A program made the position numbers and the translations under genes. A stretch of 64,000 bases of DNA. It comes from Bacteroidia bacterium (GTDB lineage Bacteria > Bacteroidota > Bacteroidia > Flavobacteriales > Flavobacteriaceae). The stretch is taken from NCBI GenBank assembly GCA_030431695.1, contig JAUIIU010000009.1:1-64000 (forward strand). Reading direction: 5' to 3'. Shown here piece after piece: positions 16,118 through 26,003 of the stretch (position 1 is its first letter; each line of letters begins with the position of its first letter). Under the pieces are notes generated by a model, which did no database searches, was not told where the DNA came from, and saw only the letters and a list, made by a program, of their open reading frames with translations.

Positions 16118-18139
16118 CTAGATTTTAGTTAATACAACCTTCTCTTTCTCCTTTTCCGCGATCTGATCGAAAAAAGCACGGACGTATTCATAGTCTGCCG
16201 GTACCACGATCGGGGAATTCAGGTCTAAGGTAACGGAAAGTTGTAACATTTCGGGATTCACCTGCTGTAACAAATAGGTATATTTCCCAAGGCCATTAGC
16301 CAGGTTCGCTTGTGCACCTTCGGGTATTGATGTTACCTCGTAACCTTCAGGTACTTTTATATTTACAGTATATTTTTCCGATTTAGGATATTCAAAGAAG
16401 ATAGGATAATTTCTCTCTTCACTACTGAAAGGATGCTGATAGTGCCCCATAAATAGCATTGGAGACAGATACAGGTTATTATCGATCTTTTCTACTAGTG
16501 AACCCGAACTTGCTTTGAAACTCAGGCTCATATTCGGCTTAAGATTGTCGTGGTCTTTGGGTTGGTATTCTGAGATCTCGAGGTCATAGCCATTGGATTT
16601 AACAGCTTCCTTCAGCTCTTCAACGCCCGAACCTGAGTAAGTGGAGCGGTAGTTTTTCGCATAATGACCGGTAAATCGCTCTCGTACCACGGCCTCAACA
16701 TTATCGCCCACGATTTCTGCCTGCATATAGATCATCTTCTTTGAAACGAATCCAGGGTATAATCCAACACTGGCGGATGTTCCATCGGGCCTGATCAATC
16801 TTCCTTCCCAGTTCATAGCCCTTTTCGGCAATAGGTTGATATCGGAGAATGGGTCGGTGGCGTCCAGCAGGTACAATTTACCATTGAATTCAACCGAAGC
16901 GATCACATAATTGAAGCCGTGTCGGGTAGGAAATAATGGTATTCCATTGCTCTTCGTACTTACCAATACAGGGTTGGCCTGTAAATTGACGCTTCGGAGC
17001 ATTGATACCAGCATCAGATTTATATCGGCGCAATTCCCCGTTCCTTCCTCATAAGCTTTCTTCACCCCTTTCGATGGATAATAGCTCAGGTATCTGTCCC
17101 AGGTCACCTTACTTTTAACCAGGTTGAAGATCACTGCCATTTTCTTGAGTGGATCATCAATCCCTGAAAGAGCTGTTGCAAGGTCTGCTTCGTAGTAGTT
17201 CTTTCTGTTCAGTTGATTTACGAATGCATCATTCTCATAAATACTCCTCGTAACTGCTTCCCAGGTTGTGGAATAAGACCTGGGGTTCTCACCAGGCCAG
17301 TTAACCATCGCTAATTCCCAAATAGCTTTAGCCTTATAGTTGTTAAGGTTATCCACCATTTCCTCCTCTGCGAGTGGAGGAATATTGCTTTCATCCAGAG
17401 TATGGATATTCTCTTTATAAGTAACGGTTCGATCTTCCTTGGTACTGCTATCCTTATTGTGGCGTTCCAAGGTACCCAGGCCACTTCGCCCTCTAAGGTT
17501 GATTTCCACATCTTTTGAGTCCTTATTGAATTGATAGCTGATCCCACTTTGCGGATTGCTGTAGTTCTGGTATATGAAATATTCCGGGAACCTAACCTCA
17601 ACAAGCTGTTTCCTGATCGGGATGGTATATTGCAAATCAATATCATCGATACTGTAGAATGGTGAAGCGATCTTGTATTCGTATTCGATCACACATCCCG
17701 GTTTTATGTTTGGCATGGTGAATTTATTGACTGTTCGATAGTCACTTACCTGTTCTTCAAAAAGATCCCTGCTACTGAATTTGGTCTTATCCACCGAACC
17801 ATTCTCCAGGTTGTAGGTCGTTCCTTTGACAGAGGTGATCTCTTCCCTGTCCGAACCGGAATTATAGGTATTTATGCTTTTAGTGGCCCATTCGAATCCT
17901 TCCTGGTTATAAATCTTTACTCTTTCGAACACTTCAGTATACAAGGTGAAGCCAACACCTTGCTTGTATTCATAATAAGTCTGGTGTTCCCGATACAATA
18001 CGGTTGCCGTGGCTTCGGGGTATTGCGGATTTGATTTTTCCTGGAGTTCAGACTTAGACACTTTTCCAAACTTATAGGTTTGTGCTGAAGCTACTGTAAA
18101 AAGGGACAGTAGTAAAATAGTGATGATGGTTGATCTCAT
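16118..18139 (-). CDS. DUF3857/transglutaminase-fold secreted protein, catalytic triad intact (paralog 1)
   Basis: 673 residues: signal peptide (ending TVASAQ), an N-terminal DUF3857 beta domain (about 40-250), a papain-like transglutaminase core (about 320-430) and a C-terminal DUF3858-like beta region. The catalytic residues appear intact: Cys370 in GTGNCADINL, His407 in FPTRHGFNYV, Asp426 in LYLLDATDPF. Substrate unknown; transglutaminase-fold proteins of this type can crosslink, hydrolyse or bind peptides in the periplasm. It is the last of four tandem paralogs. It is most similar to the fourth, which shares the opening TYKFGKVSKSELQ/DYKFGKISKAELE but has lost the catalytic Cys. Confidence 0.85.
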   Translation of the reverse strand: MRSTIITILLLSLFTVASAQTYKFGKVSKSELQEKSNPQYPEATATVLYREHQTYYEYKQGVGFTLYTEVFERVKIYNQEGFEWATKSINTYNSGSDREEITSVKGTTYNLENGSVDKTKFSSRDLFEEQVSDYRTVNKFTMPNIKPGCVIEYEYKIASPFYSIDDIDLQYTIPIRKQLVEVRFPEYFIYQNYSNPQSGISYQFNKDSKDVEINLRGRSGLGTLERHNKDSSTKEDRTVTYKENIHTLDESNIPPLAEEEMVDNLNNYKAKAIWELAMVNWPGENPRSYSTTWEAVTRSIYENDAFVNQLNRKNYYEADLATALSGIDDPLKKMAVIFNLVKSKVTWDRYLSYYPSKGVKKAYEEGTGNCADINLMLVSMLRSVNLQANPVLVSTKSNGIPLFPTRHGFNYVIASVEFNGKLYLLDATDPFSDINLLPKRAMNWEGRLIRPDGTSASVGLYPGFVSKKMIYMQAEIVGDNVEAVVRERFTGHYAKNYRSTYSGSGVEELKEAVKSNGYDLEISEYQPKDHDNLKPNMSLSFKASSGSLVEKIDNNLYLSPMLFMGHYQHPFSSEERNYPIFFEYPKSEKYTVNIKVPEGYEVTSIPEGAQANLANGLGKYTYLLQQVNPEMLQLSVTLDLNSPIVVPADYEYVRAFFDQIAEKEKEKVVLTKI

Positions 18140-18144
18140 TAGGT

Positions 18145-19992
18145 CTATTCTTTTATTAAAACTATTTTGGATTTTGAAACATTTGCGTATTCGTTGTAGA
18201 GTCCCTTCAGTCCCTCGTAATATTCCGGTGGCATAAGGCTTTCGTTAATTCTGATGGTAAGTGAAATCTGCACTTTTTCGTTTTGCTGCGAACTTTTGAA
18301 AGTAAGTTCACCCATACCATCTTCCATGACCACTTTTTTCGATTCCGGAAGGCTCTCTACCTTGTATCCTTCAGGAATGCTGAAATTTATTATGAAGGTC
18401 TGAATATAGGGATGCTCCAGGTCGACAGGATATAGCCTGTCAATTTCATTGTACCTGTTCTCCTCGAGGTCACAATGAAGCAATGGTTGAAAGTACAGGC
18501 GATCATCTATTTGCTCAATATAGTCCTGGTAGGTGAAATCGTAGTCGATCTTTATAGGTTTGGGTGCGTTCTCGAAATCGGTTTTCTTCAGATTATCCAA
18601 AGTGAACAATGCCCTTCGATCCATAGTCTCCTTATAGGATTCCTCCCGGTTATCACCATATCTCTCCCGGTGGATCCATGCGTAGTAACCCGTGATCTGT
18701 TTCTTAACCGAACCACGCACAGCAAACTCTTCGGTATCAATATCGGCGGAGATCAACAGTGTGTTTCGGGAGTGTTTTTTGATGCGCGTTGGGTAGTTGA
18801 TGGAACTGCCATCCTCTTTAACGATAAATCCGTTTCCATTTATGTAACTCAGGGGCAATTCGCCGAATCCAAGATCCTTCCTACTGGCATCAAGCAAATA
18901 CATTTCACCGTCAATATCCACTGCTACAGCTACTGTGTTAAATGCGCGTAACCTGGGATACATAACCCAGCCCCAGGACTTGGTTGCGATCAGCATGGGA
19001 TTGGCGTCCAGGCCAGCCGAACGCAACATAGCGGTCATCAGAAGGTTAATATCACCACTATTCCCTTCTTTATCCACATAGACTTTTCGAATACTCTCAC
19101 TACCCCTGCTGTATGTTTTGTCCCAGGTCATTACCCGTTTCACATACGCATCGATCAACTGGGCTTTTTTTAATGGATCTGTTTCACCACCAAGTACTTC
19201 TTCTATATCCTTTTTATAGAAATATTGCCCTCTTTTTAACTGCCCGCCAAACCATTCCAATTTGTTCAGGTATACTGCGAGATATGTCCAGGTATATTTT
19301 CGATAACGCGTTTGCCCAAACAGCTCTATGATCAATTGGCCCCTGTGGTTGTTCACATTGGTAACGAACTCTTCTCGGCGCAATGCGGGAATATCGGTTC
19401 CGGTAAACAAGTAGTTGTAATCGGTCTCGATCTTCTGAATCGGTAGTGATACAAAGGGATTCTCCTGTATGTCCAGAGCGGCTTTGTCCGGGTTGTTAAC
19501 ATTGATCCTCAATTTCTTTATAGGTATAAAGTGCTGGGTGTATAAATTGTAGAACCCGATGAACGGAACGGTGTATTTAATTTCAATGATGGATCCTTCC
19601 TGCACATTGGGAAAGGTTATCTTTCGAATTTCCTCGTCCTCCGAAACCTTATCAACAAAAATATTCTCGGCTGTTACACTAGTCTTTTTTATTGCCCCGT
19701 TATCCAGCGTAAATGTTGTAGCTTCCAGCGCCCTTACGTTTTCATACGGAATGTCCCATTTGGCGTATTCAAAACCCTCCGAGGTATATATTTTAACTCT
19801 TTCGTGTACCTTCAAGGACCGTCCGTAATCGAGTTCAATTCCTTTATACAGAAGTACTGCATCAGCTTCAGTGAAAATAGGATCGCTTTGTTGTTTCAGG
19901 TCTTCCAGGGTCACATCGCCAAATTCGATCTTCTGGGACCAGCTTTGAACGGTTCCGAATAAAATGAATAAAATCAGTAAGATCTGTCTCAT
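18145..19992 (-). CDS. DUF3857/transglutaminase-fold protein, catalytic residues lost (paralog 2)
   Basis: 615 residues with signal peptide (FILFGTVQSWSQ) and the same domain order as its neighbours. The catalytic Cys is Ser312 (EGNSGDINLLMTAML aligned with GTGNCADINLMLVSML) and the His position is Arg349 (YPRLRAFNTV against FPTRHGFNYV). The Asp-containing LYLLDAS is kept. The frame and the rest of the fold are preserved over the full length, so this is a pseudoenzyme rather than a decaying gene. Its start overlaps the stop of paralog 3 by 4 bp (ATGA), indicating tight coupling with a paralog that keeps its Cys. Confidence 0.85.
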   Translation of the reverse strand: MRQILLILFILFGTVQSWSQKIEFGDVTLEDLKQQSDPIFTEADAVLLYKGIELDYGRSLKVHERVKIYTSEGFEYAKWDIPYENVRALEATTFTLDNGAIKKTSVTAENIFVDKVSEDEEIRKITFPNVQEGSIIEIKYTVPFIGFYNLYTQHFIPIKKLRINVNNPDKAALDIQENPFVSLPIQKIETDYNYLFTGTDIPALRREEFVTNVNNHRGQLIIELFGQTRYRKYTWTYLAVYLNKLEWFGGQLKRGQYFYKKDIEEVLGGETDPLKKAQLIDAYVKRVMTWDKTYSRGSESIRKVYVDKEGNSGDINLLMTAMLRSAGLDANPMLIATKSWGWVMYPRLRAFNTVAVAVDIDGEMYLLDASRKDLGFGELPLSYINGNGFIVKEDGSSINYPTRIKKHSRNTLLISADIDTEEFAVRGSVKKQITGYYAWIHRERYGDNREESYKETMDRRALFTLDNLKKTDFENAPKPIKIDYDFTYQDYIEQIDDRLYFQPLLHCDLEENRYNEIDRLYPVDLEHPYIQTFIINFSIPEGYKVESLPESKKVVMEDGMGELTFKSSQQNEKVQISLTIRINESLMPPEYYEGLKGLYNEYANVSKSKIVLIKE

Positions 19993-21899
19993 TTTTTAAT
20001 CAAGACGATTTTAGATCTGTCGAGCTTCGCAACTTGCTTAATAAACTCTACATATTCATTGAATGCTTCTTTGGGATAACGCCCGGAATTAACTACGAAT
20101 TCACGTTTGTACAAATATTTGTCTGGCGTGATTTCAGTGATAGTGGCTTTGTAAGTACCAAATTTCGAGTTAAGCTCGATCGGTTTGAAAGCAGACTCTA
20201 TCTCAAAACTTTGCGGGATGTGCCATTCGATCTCATCGCGTTCGGTGAAACCACGACGTATCACTACGGGTTGAGTTCGTTTCTTACTCTTGGAGGGTAT
20301 ATCTTCAATACGCCTGAAAATATTCGGGTTTAGTAGTATTCGACTACCAGCCTTAGACAAATAGCCGGAAGTTTCAAAGCGCAATGACTCTTCGAACACC
20401 ACATTTTCTTTATCGTTATTGAATTCTATATCGTTAAGGCTAAGATCGTTCAAATGGGACCATGAATGCTTGTAGGAAGAATCCAATTCATCGCTTTTGG
20501 CATTCATCAGACGGTAGCGATAATTATATTCGATGCCTGAAGATGCTTGTTCGACCTTGCCCGACACTACCAGGGATTCCTGAAGTGTGACTTGTCCTGA
20601 AATGGCCTCCAGGTTATCCTCAGGCCCGTATTCATGGGTTTGTGTCATCACACCGCCTTCGGGAGTGATCATAAGGGCTTTTCGATTGTCGGTATGAACC
20701 CCGAGATAATTGAATGGAATATCCTGGCTGGTACATTCAAGAAACACCAATTCATCATCCAGGGGCACGGTAAGAATCACATGATTGCCCTGAATGGCCA
20801 CAAAATCCTCGATGAGATCCCTACCGTTCACACCTGCATTTACAATTGTGTAGTACGATTCAATACCCTGGCTCTCAAGAAGCGCTCTTGTATAATTTGT
20901 CAATCCCTTACAATCTCCATAACCCAACCTATCCACCTCTTCTGCACGTGTTGGTTGCCAGCCACCTATCCCCACCTGAACACTAATGTAACGTGTCTTG
21001 GATTGCATATACTCATAAATCGTTCGCACCTTCTCTCTTGTATCTGAAATATCATTTACCAACTGGTCTACCTTGGCCAGGGTCGCCGGGGATAAATTCC
21101 TTCTGCCTGTAAGTAATTGCCGCTCCTGCCATAATCCGAAATCCCTCCAATCGCGAATACTTGCCTTTACACCTCTGAGTTCAAAGTTCATAGGTGCTAT
21201 TCTCACGAAAGGCATATACTCGGTAAAATGAGGCCCCATTGGCTCATGATCGATGGCCGGAATATTTTCCACCGTATATTTTAACATCGTCGGCGTCTCG
21301 GTAGTCTGAACATTGAATTCTTCCAGGTTGAATGCCTTAACTGTAAGTGGAATACTATTGGGGTTCCGAAGTTCATAGGTAGATTGCTCCGTACTCACCC
21401 TGTAATAAGGCATGGGGTCCCACCATGGGAGAAAACCCGTAGATTTAGTTCGTTTACTCGAAATGAACTCAAAGGTAAACGGGTAGAACGCCGGAGTGTA
21501 TTCCAACACCATTGCCCTGTCATCCGAATACAGGTTAATACCCGAAACACTGATATCGACAAAATCCTTCTTCTTATATTTCTTTATAAGTTTTCCATGT
21601 TTATCATACACATTGGCCGAAATATCCTGAATACTGGAGCTATTATCGTATTGGACCGCGGGCTGGATCGTAGTAAGTCCTCGCTTGTTGAACACGGTTA
21701 CAACAACCCTATTGGTGATCTGCATTTTATCCACCTGGTCCAATTCAACGATCGCTTGCTGCGTTCGTATCACCGCGTTCGCATTCTTTCGCATATCCGC
21801 ACTTATAGCATCAACCGAATAATCCCGCTGTGCTTTCACCGGCAACAGGCCGATGATCAGAACGACCATCGCTACAATAAAATTCCGAAGCATTTTCAT
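19989..21899 (-). CDS. DUF3857/transglutaminase-fold secreted protein, Cys/His present (paralog 3)
   Basis: 636 residues, signal peptide ending PVKAQ. It is the most divergent of the four and closest to the widespread DUF3857 form: WWDPMPYYRVSTEQSTYELRNP in the N-terminal domain, then VGIGGWQPTRAEEVDRLGYGDCKGLTNYTRALL with Cys330 and GNHVILTVPL with His373. The third catalytic position is Glu in FLECTSQ rather than the Asp of paralog 1. Probably periplasmic. The 4-bp overlap with paralog 2 and 17-bp gap from paralog 4 argue for one transcript. Confidence 0.85.
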   Translation of the reverse strand: MKMLRNFIVAMVVLIIGLLPVKAQRDYSVDAISADMRKNANAVIRTQQAIVELDQVDKMQITNRVVVTVFNKRGLTTIQPAVQYDNSSSIQDISANVYDKHGKLIKKYKKKDFVDISVSGINLYSDDRAMVLEYTPAFYPFTFEFISSKRTKSTGFLPWWDPMPYYRVSTEQSTYELRNPNSIPLTVKAFNLEEFNVQTTETPTMLKYTVENIPAIDHEPMGPHFTEYMPFVRIAPMNFELRGVKASIRDWRDFGLWQERQLLTGRRNLSPATLAKVDQLVNDISDTREKVRTIYEYMQSKTRYISVQVGIGGWQPTRAEEVDRLGYGDCKGLTNYTRALLESQGIESYYTIVNAGVNGRDLIEDFVAIQGNHVILTVPLDDELVFLECTSQDIPFNYLGVHTDNRKALMITPEGGVMTQTHEYGPEDNLEAISGQVTLQESLVVSGKVEQASSGIEYNYRYRLMNAKSDELDSSYKHSWSHLNDLSLNDIEFNNDKENVVFEESLRFETSGYLSKAGSRILLNPNIFRRIEDIPSKSKKRTQPVVIRRGFTERDEIEWHIPQSFEIESAFKPIELNSKFGTYKATITEITPDKYLYKREFVVNSGRYPKEAFNEYVEFIKQVAKLDRSKIVLIKK

Positions 21900-21916
21900 T
21901 TTAGCTATATTGATTC

Positions 21917-23935
21917 TTACAGTTTAGATAAAACGATCTTTTCTTTTTCTTTCTCTACAAAGAATTGATAAAACTCTTTTACGTCAGAATAATCTTCAGG
22001 CCCCATAAAATGTGCGTTAATGCGGAATTCTCCCATAATGGAAATCTTGCCATTACGCTCGGAGACTAAGTATTTAAACGCCAATTTATTATCCCCCATT
22101 TGTAAATTGGCACTCTCAGGCAAACTAGTCACTTTATACCCGTCCGGAATAGCAATGTTCACAATGTATCTGAACTTTTTCGGAGTTCCAAAATCTATGG
22201 GAAATTTCCGCTCCTCTTTGTTAAATGGGTTTTCCTTTGTAGCCAGGAAAGTCAGCGGAGTTATGTACAGATTTTCATCGATGTTTTCCGAGTAGACATC
22301 GGTTTTGAACGTATAGTCAATTTTGAGTGGTTCATAAGGATTTGTCAGATTACTAAACTCAAGGTCCGTTATTTCTACATTTTCTATGGATTCGGAGAAT
22401 TTGAGGTCGCGGTCTTTTTCATTGAGTCCGCTATATTCCTTTCGATTCTGCATGGCAAAATATCCAGTTGACTGGGATTTCATAGTTCCCGTGATCAAGC
22501 CATCTGAACTAAGCATCAAATCGCCCATAAATGCTTCCGACGCTTGTGTATCAGACTGAAGTGCGACCCAGTTCGAAGTTCCGTCCTCACGTACGATCCT
22601 TCCCTGCCAGTTCAGAAGATAATCTTCCAATACATCCGCCTGTCCATCTTTGTTACATGCGTCGAACAAAAGCACCCCTTGAGATGTCTCAACACCAGCC
22701 ACAACGTAATTAAAACCCGAATGGGTAGGTAAGATCGGTATACCATGCGATTTAGTACTAATTAAAACCGGATTCGCATTCAAACCTATTTTACGGAACA
22801 TGGCTGTTAGAGTTAGATTGATATCGGCGGTATTACCTATACCTTCTTCATATGCCTTGTTCACGTTGGATTCAGAAAATATTCCAACATACTTGTTCCA
22901 GGTCATTTTATTTTTAAGAAATTCATAGATTCGGTACATCTTGTCAACATCACTACTCACACCTGAAGTTACCTGGCGAAGATCATCTTCAAAGTAGTTC
23001 GATTTTGCAAGCTGATCGCCAAAATCACTGTCCTTATAAATGGTTTCACATACCGACTCCCAGGTCGAACTGAAATCATCTATCCTTCCGGAGGGGTGTC
23101 GAATATAAGTAAGTTCAAATAGTATTGAAGATGCATAATTTTCTATGTTTCCCGAGTAGGCTTCTTCAATAAGTGGAGGGATATCAACAAGGTTCAAGTT
23201 TGAAATGTTTGCTCGGTAATCCGTCTGACTTACTCCCGATGAATTAGAAATACCGCCTAACCTGGCATTATTTGCAGTAGTATAATGCTCTGTTATGGTC
23301 CTATTTGCAGTCTCCTTTTCGATCGAAAACGGAATCCACCCTCGCTGATGTTGCTCGTAATTGAAATATTCGGGTGCTTCAAACCTAAATTTTACATTGT
23401 CAACAGGGATGAATTCCTGGAATTTATATGCCTCAATATTTCCCAGGAAAGGTGATCGTATCTTGTATTTATATTCAATAATACACCCTTCTTCCAAGGC
23501 TGGCATGGTGAATTTGGTTCTCAATGTATATTTGGTTAATTCTTCTTCGAAAATGCCATCATTCTTCAACTTGACCTCTTTGACCTTACCTCCCTGTAAC
23601 AGGTATGTATACCCTTTCAAAGTAACCAAATGATCCCTATTTGATTTCTTATTTGACCGTCGAAGGTCGATAGCCCCAGTCGCCCACTCATATCCTTCCT
23701 GGCTGTAAATCTTTATCCGTTCGTGAACTTCTGTATAAAGTACATATCCATGCTCTTTACTATAATCGATCTTTGCTGCTACTTCACGGTATAGTATAGC
23801 TGCATCGGATTCAGGGTACTTAGGATGTGTATTTTGCTCCAGTTCGGCTTTGGATATTTTGCCAAACTTATAGTCTTGGGACATTGAGGCATGGATGGCG
23901 CAGAGAAATAAAACACTGATTAGAATTTGTTTCAT
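21917..23935 (-). CDS. DUF3857/transglutaminase-fold protein, catalytic residues lost (paralog 4)
   Basis: 672 residues, signal peptide ending ASMSQ, first gene of the four-paralog run. Co-linear with paralog 1 from end to end, but the catalytic Cys is Thr369 (GIGNTADINLTLTAMF) and the His position is Ser406 (LPTHSGFNYV, with a His one residue earlier). Asp is kept in LLFDACNKDG. The frame is intact through both domains, so the protein is likely made as a non-catalytic partner. Base composition is visibly more A/T-rich than in the flanking housekeeping genes. Confidence 0.85.
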   Translation of the reverse strand: MKQILISVLFLCAIHASMSQDYKFGKISKAELEQNTHPKYPESDAAILYREVAAKIDYSKEHGYVLYTEVHERIKIYSQEGYEWATGAIDLRRSNKKSNRDHLVTLKGYTYLLQGGKVKEVKLKNDGIFEEELTKYTLRTKFTMPALEEGCIIEYKYKIRSPFLGNIEAYKFQEFIPVDNVKFRFEAPEYFNYEQHQRGWIPFSIEKETANRTITEHYTTANNARLGGISNSSGVSQTDYRANISNLNLVDIPPLIEEAYSGNIENYASSILFELTYIRHPSGRIDDFSSTWESVCETIYKDSDFGDQLAKSNYFEDDLRQVTSGVSSDVDKMYRIYEFLKNKMTWNKYVGIFSESNVNKAYEEGIGNTADINLTLTAMFRKIGLNANPVLISTKSHGIPILPTHSGFNYVVAGVETSQGVLLFDACNKDGQADVLEDYLLNWQGRIVREDGTSNWVALQSDTQASEAFMGDLMLSSDGLITGTMKSQSTGYFAMQNRKEYSGLNEKDRDLKFSESIENVEITDLEFSNLTNPYEPLKIDYTFKTDVYSENIDENLYITPLTFLATKENPFNKEERKFPIDFGTPKKFRYIVNIAIPDGYKVTSLPESANLQMGDNKLAFKYLVSERNGKISIMGEFRINAHFMGPEDYSDVKEFYQFFVEKEKEKIVLSKL

Positions 23936-23985
23936 AAAATTAATGTCTTGAAATAGACTTTATTATAATTCAAGGGGAGAAGGAG

Positions 23986-24015
23986 CAAAGTAAAGATTAT
24001 GTTGGTAGCTGACAA
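23986..24015 (-). promoter_or_regulatory. Candidate promoter of the DUF3857 cluster
   Basis: On the minus strand a TTG (24015-24013), a 19-nt spacer and TTACTTTG (23993-23986), one mismatch from TAnnTTTG, lie about 50 bp upstream of the first paralog. Confidence 0.4.
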
Positions 24016-24030
24016 ATGATTTTAATCAGA

Positions 24031-24483
24031 TTATTCACGCTGCCTGGAATCAATGATAATAGTAACCGGCCCATCGTTGAGAAGGGATACATCCATCATA
24101 GCCCCAAATTCCCCCGTATATACTTTCTTACCCAGCAATCCTTCCATTTCACTTACAAACGAATTGTACAGCGGAATGGCGGTCTCCGGCCTGGCAGCCT
24201 TGATAAAAGAAGGCCGGTTGCCTTTTTTGGTGCTCGCATATAAAGTAAACTGACTCACTACAATCATATCTCCTCCAGAATCAGAGATGCTGTTATTCAT
24301 AGCACCCTGTGCATCGGAAAAGACCCTGAGCCTGGCAATCTTCCCGGCCAGCCAGGAGATATCTTCGGAATTGTCCTCGGCTTCTATTCCCAGCAATACC
24401 AGGAATCCCGGGCCAATACTTGAAATGGTTGTATTTTCTACAGTTACTGAAGCCTCTTTTACTCTTTGAATTACTGCTCTCAT
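24031..24483 (-). CDS. dtd: D-aminoacyl-tRNA deacylase
   Basis: 150 residues, full family length. Removes D-amino acids (and glycine mischarged on tRNA-Ala) from tRNA. Both signature segments are present: the SQFTL of MIVVSQFTLYAS and a GP-containing motif in LLNDGPVTIIID (NxGPxT type). MRAVIQRVKEASVTV is the canonical N-terminus. It sits 6 bp after rsgA in the same direction, so the two are cotranscribed. Confidence 0.95.
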   Translation of the reverse strand: MRAVIQRVKEASVTVENTTISSIGPGFLVLLGIEAEDNSEDISWLAGKIARLRVFSDAQGAMNNSISDSGGDMIVVSQFTLYASTKKGNRPSFIKAARPETAIPLYNSFVSEMEGLLGKKVYTGEFGAMMDVSLLNDGPVTIIIDSRQRE

Positions 24484-24489
24484 GATATT

Positions 24490-25419
24490 CTATCGATATG
24501 AATCTTCTTCCCCGGACATGATCTGCAAATAGCTCTTGTACCTGGACCAGGCAATCTCCTCATTCTCCAATGCCGCCTTTACCGCACACTTTGGCTCTTC
24601 CAGGTGAAGACAATTATTGAACTTACAATCTTGTTTCAATCGGAAGAATTCGGGGAAATAGTCGCCCAACTCCTCATCGTCCATTTCAACCACACCGAAT
24701 CCTCGGATCCCGGGCGTATCAATGATCTTTGCCCCGAACGACAGGTCGTACATCTCGGCAAAAGTAGTGGTGTGTTGTCCCTGCTGATGTTGTTCCGAGA
24801 TTTCGGAGGTCTTAAGATCCAGTCCGGGTTCCAGTGTATTGATCAGTGTTGATTTCCCAACACCACTATGTCCGGAAAACATACACACTTTACCTTCCAT
24901 CAGCGACTTGACCTTTTGTATGTTAAGTCCTGTCTTCGCCGAGATCCCCAGGCAGGTATACCCTATCTTCCGATATACGGAAGCCAGGTATTTCACTTCC
25001 ATCAGTTCTTCTTCCGAACAACTATCCACTTTGTTGAACAGTAATACAGCTTCTATATCGTACGCTTCTGCAGTGACCAGGAATCGGTCTATGAAAGTGG
25101 TGAAAGTAACAGGATTATTCAGGGTAACCAGAAGAAAGGCAATGTCGATATTGGCCGCGATGATATGGGTTTGTTTCGACAGTTTTACCGAACGGCGAAT
25201 AATATAATTATCCCTTTCATCTATGCTATGAATGATCCCAATGGTCTCGTCTCCTTTTGTCTCCACGTCGAAATACACCCGGTCACCTACCGCCACGGGA
25301 TTCGTACTTTTAATGCCTTCGATCCTGAACTTACCCTTGATCCGGCATTCGTAGAATTTCCCGTTATCGGTTTTTACCGTGTACCAGCTTCCAGTTGATT
25401 TATAAACCGTTCCCTTCAT
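24490..25419 (-). CDS. rsgA: Ribosome small-subunit-dependent GTPase RsgA
   Basis: 309 residues from the ATG at 25419 (the track start is an upstream TTG). An OB domain at the N-terminus (KGTVYKSTGSWYTVKTD), then a circularly permuted GTPase: G4 as LLFNKVDSC, G5 in GISAKTG, G1 as GHSGVGKSTLIN, G3 as DTPGIRGFG. The C-terminal zinc finger has Cys-x4-Cys-His-x5-Cys (CKFNNCLHLEEPKC). Acts in late maturation of the 30S subunit. First gene of an rsgA-dtd pair. Confidence 0.96.
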   Translation of the reverse strand: MKGTVYKSTGSWYTVKTDNGKFYECRIKGKFRIEGIKSTNPVAVGDRVYFDVETKGDETIGIIHSIDERDNYIIRRSVKLSKQTHIIAANIDIAFLLVTLNNPVTFTTFIDRFLVTAEAYDIEAVLLFNKVDSCSEEELMEVKYLASVYRKIGYTCLGISAKTGLNIQKVKSLMEGKVCMFSGHSGVGKSTLINTLEPGLDLKTSEISEQHQQGQHTTTFAEMYDLSFGAKIIDTPGIRGFGVVEMDDEELGDYFPEFFRLKQDCKFNNCLHLEEPKCAVKAALENEEIAWSRYKSYLQIMSGEEDSYR

Positions 25420-25466
25420 TTCCTGCAAAATTCAGAAAATAAAAATAAACGACCGTATAATTCCTT

Positions 25467-25474
25467 TATATTTG
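25467..25474 (+). promoter_or_regulatory. -7 box TATATTTG
   Basis: Exact match to TAnnTTTG, 24 bp before the ATG of the 25499 gene; no TTG at -33 spacing. Confidence 0.6.
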
Positions 25475-25498
25475 ACCCTCACGTAAAAAACACTTCGA

Positions 25499-25957
25499 AT
25501 GAAAAAATTTTTAATTACCCTTTTTGCTATTTTCACTTTTATCCAGGTAAACAATGCTCAAACCTACGAGTTCCAAATTGTAACCGTTGTCGAATCTATA
25601 GTTCCAAACGGCCTGGGCCGGTCCAGGATGGTAAGCGCCAACGAGGTTCGGGACTATGCAGAATTCACCTCTACTCGTACCGAGGAAGACAACTCGCGAA
25701 ACAAATCGAAGCGCGGGGATATACGAGTGAAAGGTTTCGACGAAACCAAATTACTGAACTTCTACAACCTTGGTGGAATCCGATTTCAGAATATTGCTGC
25801 CAATGACGCAATCGTGATGTCCAAGTTGAACACCATGGCCGCAGATGGTTGGGAGTTATTCTGGATCAACAGTGGTGTTGAGAGTGAAGGTGGAAAGGGT
25901 GATGGAAACGGTATCTTCATTACGCGCTACACTTTCAGGAGGGCAGTCGCCAACTAA
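25499..25957 (+). CDS. Small secreted hypothetical protein
   Basis: 152 residues with a clear signal peptide (MKKFLITLFAIFTFIQVNNAQ) and no lipobox, so periplasmic or secreted. The body is polar with one notable segment, LNTMAADGWELFWINSGVES, which recalls the tMxxxGWElv motif of small DUF4177-type domains; that is only a resemblance. Not otherwise recognised. It is monocistronic with its own -7 box and a strong terminator, between the divergent rsgA and convergent aromatic operons. Confidence 0.75.
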   Translation: MKKFLITLFAIFTFIQVNNAQTYEFQIVTVVESIVPNGLGRSRMVSANEVRDYAEFTSTRTEEDNSRNKSKRGDIRVKGFDETKLLNFYNLGGIRFQNIAANDAIVMSKLNTMAADGWELFWINSGVESEGGKGDGNGIFITRYTFRRAVAN

Positions 25958-25980
25958 TAGAAATAGAATGCACAACATAG

Positions 25981-26003
25981 GCCCGCTGTACGCGGGCTTT
26001 TTT
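25981..26003 (+). terminator. Rho-independent terminator
   Basis: GCCCGC / GCGGGC stem, 5-nt loop, then six T residues. It ends the 25499 gene; the T run reaches the stop codon of the convergent DAHP synthase gene. Confidence 0.9.

Noticed and set aside
16118-23935. Inactive DUF3857 copies as pseudogenes
   Set aside because: Both are full length with signal peptides, intact frames and tight operon spacing; they look like maintained pseudoenzymes.
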